Shown one piece after another: positions 42,298 through 54,134 of a DNA stretch of 64,000 bases (position 1 is the stretch's first letter; every line of letters starts with the position of its first letter). Both the position numbers and the translations under genes were made by a program. Origin of the DNA: Hygrocybe punicea (Eukaryota; Basidiomycota; Agaricomycetes; Agaricales; Hygrophoraceae); NCBI GenBank assembly GCA_963556145.1, contig OY744462.1, positions 1,612,001 to 1,676,000 of the forward strand, given 5' to 3'. The notes beneath the pieces are model-generated. The model was given only the letters and a program-made list of their open reading frames with translations. It had not been told where the DNA came from and did not search any database.

Positions 42298-43951
42298 ATG
42301 ATAGCCTGGCAAGCTTTGTTTTCGACGCTGGGCGTTTTCCTCTTCTCCCAGTCGCTCACCGTGGCTGCTCCGGTCACTGCTGGCAACGACTTGGCGGAAG
42401 GACTTTCCTGGGTGATTGATTCTCATGTCGACGTGCTAGAATCTACGACACAGATCAACCCGGTTGCACCCACAGTGCTGGTACCGTCCGTGCCAACGCT
42501 TTCGCTTTCTGGTTTCCTCCCCTCTCCGTCTATCCTTCTCCCACCCTCATCTCTCGTCGCCGGGACGACTCTCGATTCCTTTGCCCACATCACCACAGTC
42601 ACCGATATTGTCACTACGTCTACGGTGCCATCAACGGTCACGGACACTGTTGTAGTATATCCGACATCTCTCAATGCACCAGCAACTCCATCGAGTTCCA
42701 AAACAACATGGGCGGCACCCGCCCAGATGACTGATCTGGGTGCTTTCAATATCTCGGCCTTTGCAACGGGACAGCGTAACTTGGAAATTGTCAAAGGTAT
42801 CCCAATGGAGGCGAGCGCAGTTGTCACGGCGGTGGCTACGCAAGCGGCAATCAGCTCATTGCCGATCTGGGACAATTCGACTTCGGTTATCCAGATTCTG
42901 TATCCTGCCAATTCGATCGACCCGGACAGTGAACCAAAAGGAGGCGCTGACTTTTACGCCGCCCCGCTTCAGCCTGTGAGCGCGGCACAATGCGTCACCC
43001 TTGAGTATAGCGTATTCTTTCCTAAAAATTTTGACTGGGTACGAGGAGGGAAGCTTCCTGGTCTATATGGTGGCCACTCTCACTGCTCTGGTGGCGACGA
43101 TGCCTTGACATGTTTCAGCACTCGGCTCATGTGGAGAGCGGATGGGGCAGGGGAACTCTACCTCGTGAGTCCCGAGTCATTGATTCATTTGCTTTCGTAA
43201 CTTGTTCGCAATTTATTCTGGCTAGTATGCTCCGAAGACCAAGCAAACCCCATCACTATGCAATGATCCTCAATCTGTCTGTGACACTGCCTACGGCCTC
43301 TCCGTTGGCCGAGGGTCCTTTTTTTTCGCGCATGGTGCTTGGACGCATGTTAAACAAACGGTGTGCCTCAACACTCCAGGTCAACAAAACGGTGGTTTCA
43401 ATCTCGAAGTAAACGGAAATACAGTGTTAAACAGGACGGATGTGTTCTACCGTGATATCCCTTCTCCCGTCGTCTCGAAAGGTCACAGTAGTTCGGGTCG
43501 AGCCGGGCATCCGGGGGTCACGAAGACCAAGATGAATGATCAACCCACCCCTACCTCCGGTGGTCTTCTTGGCCTATTGTTTGGAAGAATTTCGCCACGC
43601 CGTGGGAACATCCAGTTTCGGCGGAGTGATCCCAAGGTTGTCCTCCCAACGACTTTCAATGGCACAGCGGCGAATCTTGTGGTTGGAGACGGAGACCCAA
43701 AGCAATGGGTTGCACCAATCGTTGTTTCTGAGGTGCAGGTCGCTGACCAGACGGTCCAAGAATCAGATACAGCCGCCGTTGGCTTTACAGGGCTGTTTTT
43801 CAGGTATTTTTCTTCATCCGTAACCTATGCCAAGGGCATGACTGATCCTTCCTTCTGTAGTACATTTTTTGGCGGTCATGAACTGCGATATGCCACACCC
43901 ATCGACCAGTTCGCCTGGTTCAAAGGTTTCGCCATGACACTCAATTCGTGA
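42298..43951 (+). CDS. Secreted polysaccharide lyase family 14-like protein
   Basis: ATG 42298, signal peptide (LFSTLGVFLFSQSLTVAAP). Then ~170 residues rich in Ser/Thr/Pro, likely glycosylated. Exons 42298-43164, 43226-43803 and 43861-43951 give 511 residues. The catalytic-type domain contains VFFPKNFDWVRGGKLPGLYG, HCSGGDDALTCFSTRLMW, AHGAWTHVKQTVCLNTPG and, across the last splice, GLFFSTFFGGHELRYA. These are typical of fungal PL14 (alginate/glucuronan-lyase-like) proteins. Substrate cannot be told from sequence. An insert of ~70 residues (positions ~43480-43640) between conserved parts is unusual in length. Confidence 0.8.
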
Positions 43952-44133
43952 CCGCCGAATTTATTTACATGTCTAGTCATAGACACTCGTAAATTGCTTC
44001 TGCAATCAGCTGCATGAACACGTACCTAGTACCGACATCAGGATGTCCGTATTATAATATGCAACCTAGATAGGATTATCTAAGCAAAGCATTCAAGTTA
44101 TATTTGTCTACAATCAGCGGGAGCATTTTTAAC

Positions 44134-45829
44134 ATGGTTTCTCGATCCTTGCGTATCGCTTTCTTGCATCCAGACCTAGGCATTGGTGCTTCACCTGTGT
44201 CGCATTCTATGTATTGTTTCGCTGACGGAGATGCTATCAGGTGGTGCCGAACGCCTTGTCGTAGACGCAGCGCTTGGTCTGCAAGCCTTGGGTCATTCGG
44301 TGGACATCTACACCTCTCACCATGACCCTACTCATTGTTTTGACGAGACTAAGGATGGTACGTGCTTCGACTAAAGCCTAGTCAAGAAATGACTTTTCTT
44401 TTGGAAAAGGGAGTCTGAATATTCGATACATCGCTTCTCCATTTCCCCGTTCATTAAGAGGCAAATTCCATATTTTGTTCGCGCATGCCCGCCAGCTATA
44501 CCTCACAACCCACCTGCTACTGCCATCTGCGCCGAAATACGATGTCTACTTTGTGGATCAGCTGTCAACGTGTATCCCTTTTCTGCGAATATTGAACGCG
44601 ACGCGGGTCGTCTTCTATTGTCATTTTCCAGATAAACTCTTGGCCAATGGGGAATTCGTGGACGGCTCTATCGGCGAAAGGAAACTTGGGATGCTGAAAG
44701 CAATATATCGCTATCCAATGGATTGGCTTGAGGAGGTGACTACCCGTGCGCTAATACCTTATCCCATAATTACGTTACATCTCACTTCGAAATCAAACAC
44801 TGCAGGCCAAGCTGATGCCATTCTTGCCAACTCCAGGTTCACCGCTCGAGTATTCAAGTCACATTTCACTTCCATTACCCAGACTCCCACAGTTGTATAT
44901 CCAGGGATAAATATCGATGCATACGAGTCTGTTGTTGACGTCTCTCATCCCGACATCATCCAAGTCGCTTCGTAAGTAATTGGAGGTTTTGTTCCCGGTG
45001 CTACCACGTCATGACAAGGCCTTTCTACAGCGACCGTCCGACGTTACTCTCTCTCAACCGTTTCGAGAAAAAGAAGAATGCTGCTCTAGCGATCTCTTCA
45101 TTTGCTCTGCTGAAAGCCCAACTCTCCGATAACAAGTTCAAGAATTTAGGACTGATAATTGCAGGTGGGCAGTCCCTCGTCCTCTACGTGCGAATGTCAC
45201 ATTCTCACAAATAAGGCGGGTATGATCCACGATTGGAGGACAATATGATGACGCTGGTCTCACTCATTGATCGCGCAAAGGCTTGTTTGTTGACATTCAA
45301 TATCATCACTCCCTCCACTTCTGGAACGAATATCCCTCCTTTCAACTGCACCCGTACAAACCCAGATATCACGTTTCTCCTCAATTTCACGACCGGCCAA
45401 CGTACTGCCCTTCTCCACTCTGCCCTGGTCCTCTTATATACTCCTGCCAACGAGCATTTCGGAATCGGACCAGTAGAAGGCATGCTCTGCGGATTACCAA
45501 TTTTGGCCTGCGATAGCGGAGGACCTACGGAGAGTATCGTCGTTGACCCAGCGGAGGAAAGAACCGGGTGGTTGTATCCACCTGATCCTCAAACGTGGGC
45601 TGACGCTCTCCTCGAGATTCTCAGTCTTGCGCCAGCAGAACGTGAAGCGTTGGCACATAGATCTAGAGAGCGGGCCCGTGCGTTTTTTACGATGGATGCC
45701 ATGGCGACAAGACTGGAATCAGCGTTGCTGGATGTTGTTGCCGCAGGACGACCGTGTTCGAGGTTCTGGAGTTTGGTGGTCTTGGGCTTCGGCTTTTGCC
45801 TTGCCTCTATCCTCTTTTATCCTCGATGA
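44134..45829 (+). CDS. ALG2: ALG2 alpha-1,3/1,6-mannosyltransferase
   Basis: ER enzyme adding the second and third mannoses to the dolichol-linked N-glycan precursor. Six exons (44134-44185, 44241-44357, 44410-44745, 44806-44971, 45031-45164, 45216-45829) give 472 residues. Motifs: [58 protein letters not shown], and the GT4 E-x7-E motif in [14 protein letters not shown]-terminal membrane helix ([14 protein letters not shown]) is present. All splice sites are GT-AG. Confidence 0.95.
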
Positions 45830-46138
45830 CCGGGGTTATACTGTCAAGATTTAATATTCAAGCTTCGACTTGAAACTAGACACAGTCCAGTATGTGTTCA
45901 GGACAGAATTGTGATCCAGTTCACTGTCTATCCTTTCACTTCTGATGCCCACCACCTCATGGACAGAACATTTCGGCCACCTTAGCCCAATATTAGTTCC
46001 ACTGACGTACTATCCGAAAGTAGTGTACATGATGAATCTGCAACAATGTGGCAGCAACCCTCTCTGGAAGGAATTTGTGAAAAAGTAAAAGTGCAGCACG
46101 GTAGACAGGGAAGGTAAAGAAAGCATGTAGGGGAAATT
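45830..46138. other. Intergenic, convergent 3' ends
   Basis: 309 bp between the ends of two convergent genes. Nothing specific is seen. Confidence 0.4.
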
Positions 46139-47611
46139 TCAACTGTCGTCAGTGTGATCATCGTCTTCTACCCTCGATCTTCTGCGATCTCTCGCTCTTT
46201 CACGATCCCGCGAGACCGGACGCTCTCGTTGCGACTGCTCTCGTTGTGCTTGTTCCTGTATCTCCCGTTCGGTGAGCGGATATCGGTGAATACAATTCAA
46301 CACGAAGGTGCATGGGAGCACGTCGCCACAATGTATTCTGACGAAACTGTCCTTTCTCTCTATTCCACCAAACATGGTCTCCTGACAGAGCCAATCAAGT
46401 CGTCGCAAGCCCTCTCCGAGTACCCCACCCGGTACGCCATGAGCAGGAGCACGATTGTGGTTGTACGCTTCCTTTATTGCCTTTTGTCGAGCGCGAGTTA
46501 GGGTTTTGTATTCTTCCCCCCTGGACAATTTTTGCAGATAGTCGGCGATCCCATCAACTACTTCAGCGCAAGTGATTCCGATGGATTTATCTTTGGCGTA
46601 AATGTTGATCATCCATGGAAAGGCTTTTGAGACGATGCGCATATGGGTAATTCTTGGGAACGTTGCGGGTTCGCCCCGCCCGTTCGACCAAGACTTGTGA
46701 GGTGGATCGTTAGAGCGCAGGCAATGAGAAGACGAAAAGAGCATGTTCCATTTGAGATGGACGCGGTCTGAGTCATCGGGTGGAGGAAGGAGGATGGGAT
46801 TTATGCGAACGTCAGCTCTGACAGCGCTCACAAGGAATGGTTCAAGGACTGGACCGTCTGGAGATCGGTGTGTAAGCGTATGAGGCAATGTTCTGAAAAT
46901 GTGCAAACAAATCAAAAAAAAAAAACACATACAATGTTTTCCAATCGCGAAATGGTTGATATTGTCGTATCCTCTTTCTCCATGTGGGAGTCGGTTGTCC
47001 GGGGCGGCAGGTTGTCCCATGGGCGGCCAACCTGAAGGCCATAAAGGTGGTCCACCGAAACCAGCTGCGGGTGTGTGAAAAGGAGGAGCGGGGCCCCATC
47101 CTGGATGTCCTCCCATTCCCGGATGTCCTCCCATTCCCGGGTGCAATCCGCCCATTCCAGGAGGACCGGGCCCAGGTGGTGGATAAAAGGCCGGATAACC
47201 AGTGGGTCCTCCCCACGCTGGCGGTGGAGGACCAGGAGCGGTAGGGCCCCATGCAGGTGTTTGCGCGAACATCGCTGGGTGACCCCACTGTTGACCGGGA
47301 GTGGCGAATTGTGGATAACCTGTATAGTCACCTGACAGGCCTTGATTGGGAGGAGGGCCGGTTGGAGGTAAACTGGTAGGTGGGGGAAAATACGATCCCG
47401 GAGGCACTGCAGGTGTCCCATGGACGCTCATCTGTGGGATGAACGGAGTAGCATTGTAAGGTGTGGGCGGGTACATTGGATAATAACCGGGGTTTTGAGA
47501 TTGATGGCCCCAAGAGGGTGTACCTCCAACAGATGCGGGTATGACTGGTGAGGAGCGACCCTCGGGAGTGGACAGAGGCGGAATAAAAGGCGTTACCGAC
47601 GGGGAGCCCAT
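46139..47611 (-). CDS. DUF6699-like protein with Pro/Gly-rich N-terminus
   Basis: Exons 47611-46933 and 46857-46139 give 465 residues. The frame also reads through the intron in part, but splicing at GTATGT...CTCCAG restores the family motif KHYGPVLEPFLVSAV. The N-terminal ~210 residues are rich in Pro, Gly, Tyr and Trp with GMGGHPGMGGHPGWG repeats, so likely disordered. The conserved part contains LKWNMLFSSSHCLRS, EPATFPRITHMRIVSKAFPW, VDGIADYLQKLSRGEEY and LGEGLRRLDWLCQETMFGG. The tail is Arg/Glu-rich. I place it in the Agaricomycete DUF6699 group; function unknown. Confidence 0.8.
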   Translation of the reverse strand: MGSPSVTPFIPPLSTPEGRSSPVIPASVGGTPSWGHQSQNPGYYPMYPPTPYNATPFIPQMSVHGTPAVPPGSYFPPPTSLPPTGPPPNQGLSGDYTGYPQFATPGQQWGHPAMFAQTPAWGPTAPGPPPPAWGGPTGYPAFYPPPGPGPPGMGGLHPGMGGHPGMGGHPGWGPAPPFHTPAAGFGGPPLWPSGWPPMGQPAAPDNRLPHGERGYDNINHFAIGKHCMCFFFLICLHIFRTLPHTLTHRSPDGPVLEPFLVSAVRADVRINPILLPPPDDSDRVHLKWNMLFSSSHCLRSNDPPHKSWSNGRGEPATFPRITHMRIVSKAFPWMINIYAKDKSIGITCAEVVDGIADYLQKLSRGEEYKTLTRARQKAIKEAYNHNRAPAHGVPGGVLGEGLRRLDWLCQETMFGGIERKDSFVRIHCGDVLPCTFVLNCIHRYPLTEREIQEQAQREQSQRERPVSRDRERARDRRRSRVEDDDHTDDS

Positions 47612-48417
47612 CGTGGACGTTTCAAATGAGAATCACGGCGGTGCGGACCAGTGTGTGTTTGGAGCGATACTACTAAAATCTCTGGTGAAAATCAGACGAT
47701 CTCGCCTGTGATATGACCGAACAGTGCGCACACGAGCCAGGAAGGCGTCGTCATGAAACGTTCGGCCACAGGAATCAGAGAGCTGATTGGCACTGATGCA
47801 CGAAGAGTTACCGTAGCAGGAGCACTGGAGCAGAATCCCAGCCCAACCAAAGTTTGAACGATGCGTAATAAATCTGGTCGGAGGCAGTGGTGGAATTGAA
47901 GTTGGGTGCGTCAAGCTATCCAGTCCTATGCCAAGGTCAATCAGCGGACCAAGGCTCATCGAAATACACGCCAAACGGCTTCAACACATTACCAGTGCAC
48001 AGCTGAGCTTTGCGATGTCCACTGGGATGGGTTCAACTTACTTCCAGTAAACGCGGCACCGCAATTGTCAAGGACGGAAACACGAGGCCAAGAGAGCCAG
48101 AAAAAGCCGTGCAAGACAAGTTATCATAACGCCGAAATTGAACCTTGAACTGAAAGCCGAACGAGGACAGTCTTGAACTTCCGCATTTTGGTTGTTGCGA
48201 GGGGAGACTGGAGGAGAGTCAGTTGGCTAACTCATAATCGATAATTGTTGGACCGATTGTAATATGCCGTCGAACGAGACTTTTGGTACACGAACATAAT
48301 ACATCTATGTAGGACTATGGGTTTCCGGGGGTGATGAGTGCCAGGATCAATGAAGGGGTAACCAAGAATAAGAGGAGATCGCGCAAAGCCAAGTAAAGGA
48401 ATAAACTGGGTCAGTGT
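47612..48417. other. Intergenic, 806 bp
   Basis: Upstream region of the DUF6699-like gene ending at 46139. Short frames on both strands have no conserved motif. Confidence 0.4.
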
Positions 48418-49255
48418 TCATGAGACCAATAGCATGACGAAAATGTTGGGAGCCTTGTAACCAAGGCGAGAAACTGAGTATTGATCCTTCTTGATCAGGC
48501 CCTCAAAATAGACTCTTTCGCGAAGCCAATCTATGAAAGAGAACGTATGAGTATGTACCGTGCAAGAACCATGCGGAATTGGAAAATCGACGATTCTCAC
48601 CTACTCGCTTATATCGGTTAGTTGTTACGGCGGGTGAATAATACATGTTCCAATCTCTTTGACCGTTGTGTGCGGCAGTTCGCTTGACCTGTTCTTGTAA
48701 TCGGGGAGGTAGGGCTGCAAATTCCCCATCGGTGACATAGTTCTCTGTGTATCTGTCAAGGTGTAGATCAACGGGCAAAATCATTAGAAACAATGACGGT
48801 GTTTGTGACTGACTCTTTCCAGATCGCAGTACAGACATCACTCATGGTAACGCCCCGTTCATTCTTCACGATCGTGCACCATGGGCTGATCTCGGTGATG
48901 ATTATGATCTCAGATACGCGCGGTAGAGTTGCAGGCTCGTCTTTAGCGGCGAAGGGAAGATCTCGGTCACGAGCATCGGGGTTGAATCCGCCCGTTTGCC
49001 CTAATGCATCATGAATGAGTTGAACAAGGTAGTCCTCAAATAAAAGACAGACCCGTTAAGAGGTTGAAGACTAGATGAAAGGAACCATGTGCATTCATGA
49101 GAATTGGATTCAGTTGTAGCTCTGTGCCAAGGAGGTAAAGGTCGGTTTGCGACAGAACGGGGCCATCTGCGCCAAAGTAATGAAATTGTGTGAATAAATA
49201 ATGCCAGACACGTACAGGATGTTCCCGCTGCCCATTTTCCCACTTGATCGCCCAT
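48418..49255 (-). CDS. Second DUF6699-like protein
   Basis: Five exons (49255-49216, 49166-49053, 49000-48814, 48752-48601, 48530-48418) give 201 residues. The ATG at 49255 is the one that keeps frame with YGPVLSQTDLYLLG. Conserved pattern: ELQLNPILMNAH, FAAKDEPATLPRVSEIIIIT, ISPWCTIVKNERGVTMSDV, EYTENYVTDGEFAALPPRLQ, KRVDWLRERVYFEGL, LGYKAPNIFVMLL. It shares the GPVL, P-R-V, PW and V-DWL layout with the gene at 46139, so the two are distant relatives in tandem. Function unknown. It is divergent from the ribosome-factor gene at 49480 over only 224 bp. Confidence 0.75.
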
Positions 49256-49479
49256 GGCACTGTGATGGCGAACTTGGGAAGACAATCGATGGAGAAGCGA
49301 GGGAATGGTGGCAGACGTGAAGCCTCTCGGACTGGTCAGAATTAATCTGAAGGCGAAGGACTGGTTTCGCTAACGCTGAGCGCGCCAGTCAAGAATTTTG
49401 CAGTGCCCGAAAGTGGCTGTGCTCTTTAAGATTAGATAAGATCCAAATCCTCGCGCTTGCTCCTTACACCGATTGGATC

Positions 49480-50563
49480 ATGTCACCCAAAGGAGGGAAC
49501 GCGAAGAAGGACAGCGGAAGAGCCAAGAAAGTAGAGAACGAGTCGAAGAAGAAGGAAGCAGTCGCTGCTGAAAAAGTTCACTGAGCCATCTTCACCGTGT
49601 ACATGACGCCGCCATCTCAGACTCTCCGATTTTACAGGAAAAAAAGGAATCAGCTCAATGGGAGGTCGGTGCGAAAGGTAAAACGAGCAAAGACGAGAAA
49701 GAAGAAAAGCGCAAAGCTGAGCTCGCCCGCAAGGCGGAGAATGCTCGTCTGCTAGCCGAAGAGGAAGCCGCTCAATCAGTCAAAGCCAAAGTTGCTCCAA
49801 AGGCCAAGAAATTTACGAACGGTCCAAAACCCGCAGGACCCGGAGCTATTGCAGCTGGCGGAGAGTTGGGGAAAGAGAAGGAATCGGAATTGGAGGCAGA
49901 TGCGCCCGCACCGACTGAAGTCGAGAGTTACGCTGCTACGGGAATCGACAATGCCCTTGATCTGCTCGATCTTGTGACAGCAAAGACGGACAAGGCCAGC
50001 GTGGGTCAGCAAGCGGCTGGGATCGAGAGACATCCTGAGGTCCGTCCGTTTTGTGATTCTCCTTTGTACTCCCGGTCATTGACCGCACTTTGTGTAGCGA
50101 CGGTTCAAGGTGGGCCATGGTGCAGTTTGATTCTGGACTGTGTAACTAATCATCGGTCATCGGTCATCCAGGCATCCTACGAAGCATACCAGGAGCGCGA
50201 ACTGCCCAAGATTAAAGAGGAAGTGAGCGTCAAATATAAGATCAACGATGATTCGTCGCTGATATCTGCCCGTAGCATCCCGGGTTACGACTACAACAAT
50301 ACAAAGTCCCAGATTTCGTTATGTTTCTATTTTACTGTACTGACTATGTATGTACTTCAGGACTTGCTCTACAAACAATTCCAGAAATCGCCCGATAATC
50401 CGTAAGTTTGCTTTCCTTCTGATAACAAGTGTTTCGTCTTCTGATGGACGGTGACAGATTTAATCAGACCTTACTTTCCTACGATGCAACAAAAGAAGAA
50501 AAGGTCGAAGCACTCAAGACAAAGAAGGCTCACGTTGAGGAACGCCTCAGAGAAAAGGTGTAG
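49480..50563 (+). CDS. Ccdc124/Oxs1-like ribosome-associated protein
   Basis: Homologues (Ccdc124, fungal Lso/Oxs1) bind ribosomes during hibernation or stress. Seven exons: 49480-49575, 49638-50039, 50098-50109, 50172-50222, 50276-50305, 50361-50401, 50458-50563, giving 245 residues. The third exon is only 12 nt (RRFK), yet it is needed to complete ERHPERRFKASYEAYQEREL, which matches the family block. The N-terminus is Lys-rich (SPKGGNAKKDSGRAKK) with a charged helix, a long single helix is expected, and the C-terminal block is LYKQFQKSPDNPFNQ. All introns are GT-AG. Confidence 0.85.
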
Positions 50564-50703
50564 TGCTTGAGTGTATGGGTCCTGCTTGATAATGTGGTTT
50601 CCAAAGAGTGAAATCGGTGGAGGGTTTTTTACTAAATCATAGCAAACGCTTGTGTGTAACATACACGACTATTTAGATACAGAAAGTCAGATATCCCACC
50701 GAA

Positions 50704-52048
50704 TTACGTACAACTATTTCCGTTGAAAGCTCGCCATTCATGATCATTATTGACATGTGTTGCCAATGCAGATATATACTTCCGGACGACAGCTGAAGAA
50801 GTCGTCGAGCCAGCGGCATCGTACGACATGACATACTGAGTTGGGGAAATGGTGTCAGTGTAAACGAGCGTTGGTGCTCGGTATAAACGGCCGCGCAGGT
50901 ATCGAAGAATGTTTTCCCCAGCGGCCATATTGAGAAAGACGCCAACAGATGGATAAGGATTGCCCTCGAATCGAGCATTATCCGTGATGAAACGTACATT
51001 GTTGGCGAAATCGTTCTCACGCAGGAATGCTATGGTATCAAACCTGTTATTAACGAACACGTGGAATCCGAGGTTACAGTACCTTCATTTTCTTCAATCC
51101 AAGCTTTGGCCAGAGCAGTTGACACAATTTCAACGACTTGAATGCCCAAACGCCTTGCGAAAGCGACCAGTGTGATATTGTTAGCAGGGATGTCATCGAT
51201 CCACACAATTAGAGGGTAGTTAGTTGTAAAAGTGGCTGTGTTTGGCGCTGTGAAACAGATATACACGTTAGTCACACTATCGTATACCGAAACTAAAGTT
51301 CCCTACGAGAGATTTGGAATTGATTAACGAACTGCCTCAATGACCCATCGCCAACAAGTCTCGCCAAACTCGACAGAGAAACGCCGCCAATGTGATACTC
51401 GTCCAGGCGGAACAACAGATTCCTACACGCTGCTTCACTCAAGGTAATCCCGAAGCAAAGCTTCAAAGCCTTCAAAAACGTGTGATAAGGAGCCCACAGC
51501 ATCTTCAATCATACAGTGAGTTGGGGGTATACGGGTTCAAGGCTGAGGGGGGGGGTCACGACCTTATCACCTAAATATGCCCGCCAAAATTCCAACACCT
51601 CTTGGTTTTTGATTGCGTTAAGAGCAAATCCATTGAATTCTGCTCCTGGCAACAGAGAACGGTCGCGAAAAAAGCCAATCACAGCCAACGAGAACAGCAT
51701 CATGATGAGTTCTTGAGTCAGATCGTGCTCGTCATCCTTGAGAAGCTTGGTGACCTGGGCTGGCGCCAGGAACGCAACGACCTTGCCAAAAGATTTCTGT
51801 CGCCCGTCACTCCAAACCGCCAAATGCTCCCTTGTGCGACTAAGGACCTCTCCAAGGCTGAGACATGCGTCAACAACGGTTGACTCGAGATCCGTGGCGG
51901 TTTGAAAAGGAATTAAGATGGTGCATATACGAGATACTGTGTGTGACAGTGCGATTAAGGTAGATTCTTTCTCCTTCCTTTCATCAAGCCAAGTCTTCAG
52001 AGACAGGGCGAGTGAGTAGAGTGAATGGATTGTAACGAGAGGATCCAT
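50704..52048 (-). CDS. Possible signalling/cell-death protein: 4-helix N-terminus plus receiver-like domain
   Basis: Exons 52048-51563, 51502-51307, 51247-51083, 51043-50704. The N-terminal ~110 residues (LYSLALSLKTWLDERKEKES ... VVDACLSLGEVLSRTREHLA) form long helices of the kind seen in HeLo/MLKL-like bundles. The middle (WAPYHTFLKALKLCFGI, LLFRLDEYHIGGVSLSSLA) resembles an EF-hand-like helical unit. The C-terminus starts with YPLIVWIDDIPANNITLVAF, a receiver-like strand with acidic pair, and carries RFITDNARF and AAGENILRYLRGRLYRAP. At the third splice the frames disagree by one base (phase 1 into an exon needing phase 2), so a 1-nt deletion or assembly error is likely. Function is inference. 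Confidence 0.6.
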
Positions 52049-52465
52049 GCCAGGTTGTGAAAGGAAGACAGCAAAAAGCACTTGGCGAGATTGTACACAG
52101 CCGTATGGATAAGTGTATCAGTCAGGTAGGCCGCAAGCACCGGATTATCTGCAAGATTCGAAAATGAGCAAGAACATTCGAAACATTGTGGAGATGCCGG
52201 GTGACCTTTCCACCGACATTTAGAGCAGAACTAGCTGTGAACACAACCGCATGCGTGCACAGAGTTCTGCGAGCACCGTTCTTCGTTTGACAAAACATGG
52301 ACAGCACTTTGGACTTGGCTGTTCGAGGCAATGCCCATAAATTCTGCGGAAAGCGCTTACGTGAGCGAGTGAAAAGTTTATAATTTTCAGACTTTCCACC
52401 AACTGCCAGTGGCACTTGGCTTCAACGCTCTACATTCTCGCAATCAATCCCACTCACCGTGGTCG

Positions 52466-53194
52466 ATGTCTGCCTTGTCTTTTCCTCTTCAACCTCAGTT
52501 TTCAGACGATCCTGATACAACTAACACTCTCGTATTAACGGGTCTTTCTCAAGAATTTTTCCAACTAGAGGTTCTCAGCGAACTTCGAAAGCTCTTTGCG
52601 TCTTATGGAGAGATAAATCAATGGGTCAAGCTCTCTACATTGGGACGGATCCTCGTCGTATATCGTTTTGACGAAGATGCGATGAAGGCGAAAGTTGGGT
52701 GTATTGAAGTGATCAAAGGCGTCTTGAATGATGTGTGAGTTTTGTCTTGTATGATTTCCGCAAGTCTAATGCCTGTCTGTCTGCCCCGAAGACCAAATAT
52801 CGGACTGTACTCTGTGGAACCTAGTCCACTCAGGTTCGACTCATATTTTCCGGACACCAGCTATCTGAAGGTCCCAGACTTGGAGAAAAACTTCCTCATT
52901 TCGCCTCCAGGTTCTCCTCCGGCCGGATGGGAGCCTGTCAAGGAAGACCCTCCAAATTGTTCCCCTCTTGCCGACGATATCATTACAGCTCTCAGGAAGT
53001 TGCAGCTTCGACGAAATTATACTGGGATTGAGATGTTACTAGACCCAGACGAGGGGTCTGGAATCGCCATTTCTGTGGAAGACTGCGGTAGAGACGAGGC
53101 CGAGGCAGAGTGGCACTACGGCGAACGTTCGGCCTCAAAGGATAAATGGAAACCGACTATTCTGCCACCATTGCGCGCTTCCCTTCCGCCATAG
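52466..53194 (+). CDS. RCN1: Calcipressin (RCAN), calcineurin regulator
   Basis: Start at ATG 52466; the longer frame opens with GTG. Exons 52466-52734 and 52792-53194 give 223 residues. The N-terminal RRM-like part has TNTLVLTGLSQEFFQLEVL and RILVVYRFDEDAMKAK. The second exon has FLISPPGSPPAGWEPVKED, the conserved calcineurin-contact SP-repeat. The family binds and modulates calcineurin. Divergent from the gene starting at 52048 over 417 bp. Confidence 0.9.
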
Positions 53195-53440
53195 ATGTCT
53201 CTCTATCTTGCTAGTGAGTTGTTTTGTTCACAGAACTGCAGTGCTATTATTTTTCGGATGATAAATCATCAGACCTGTGCCAACCTCCACGGAGATGCGG
53301 ACACTTTGATATTGCAAGGGGTGTTCTGAGTCACCGGCGGTTCCAAAGATTTGGGAACATCGTGCTCACTCTGTTTTTTTTTTTTTTTTTCTCTAGTGCG
53401 TTCAAGTTGCTGCCTGACATATCTCAACCCCGCTCCTGCC
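53195..53440 (+). other. Intergenic with poly-T run
   Basis: Contains a run of about 16 T near 53375-53390. No gene seen. Confidence 0.4.
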
Positions 53441-54120
53441 ATGTACAACGTGAGTAATTTGGTTCAATAGGCTTTGGCTATCGTCGTTGCGGGATGAATA
53501 CCTTTCAGACCTGTTCTGATTCTACGTGGAGAGAAAAAGAAAAATTGCCTTTTGATTCTGATTATATTGACGAATTCCGTTCTGGTCCTCGAATATTCAA
53601 AGTCCATGCTGACTCCTGATTTGCAGAACCATACAATACTTCACCCTCGACTTCCGATAATTTTTCACACAAAGTACCCCGAAGACAATTTGTGTTGCGT
53701 AGATGGACTCGAACCCTTTCGCTTATATTGGAATTGTAATGTCACTACTTTTGTGATTAATACGGTACATTTTTTGTGAAACACCCTCCACAACTGAGAA
53801 ATTTCTGATTTCATTATGCACAAACTGTTAGGATTCGCCGACCCTCAAACACCGGCGAAGATGCTGCGTTTCTGCGAGTTTCAGATCAACATTACGAGCG
53901 AGGGAATTCACAACCCCTTATTTCAGTGCATCCTGGTCCAAGTGAACTTCACGACGATTGCTTCTATATGTGCGCGGACTCGTCCAAGTATGCCTACATG
54001 GACTCTCAGAAGTCAGGAAGGGATACTTTTTGCTCGCTAGATAGATATGTAGATGAGAATTACGTAGCTCTACCGAAAATTTTGGGAAAGTGCAACGGTG
54101 TGTACGAAAATTACAGGTAA
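53441..54120 (+). CDS. Hypothetical spliced gene
   Basis: A possible start ATG at 53441 is followed by donor GTGAGT after MYN, an acceptor TTTCAG near 53510, and TCSDSTWREKEKLPFDSDYI in frame. Further coding-like segments are FADPQTPAKMLRFCEFQINI (about 53830-53890) and DDCFYMCADSSKYAYMDSQK to NGVYENYR with stop at 54118-54120. Joining them needs two or more introns that I cannot fix. No domain is recognised. Confidence 0.35.
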
Positions 54121-54134
54121 TACACGCTAAAATG

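Noticed and set aside
46842..47421. Several frames overlapping the Pro/Gly-rich half of the DUF6699-like gene
   Set aside because: Shadows of the biased coding sequence in other frames; no independent evidence.
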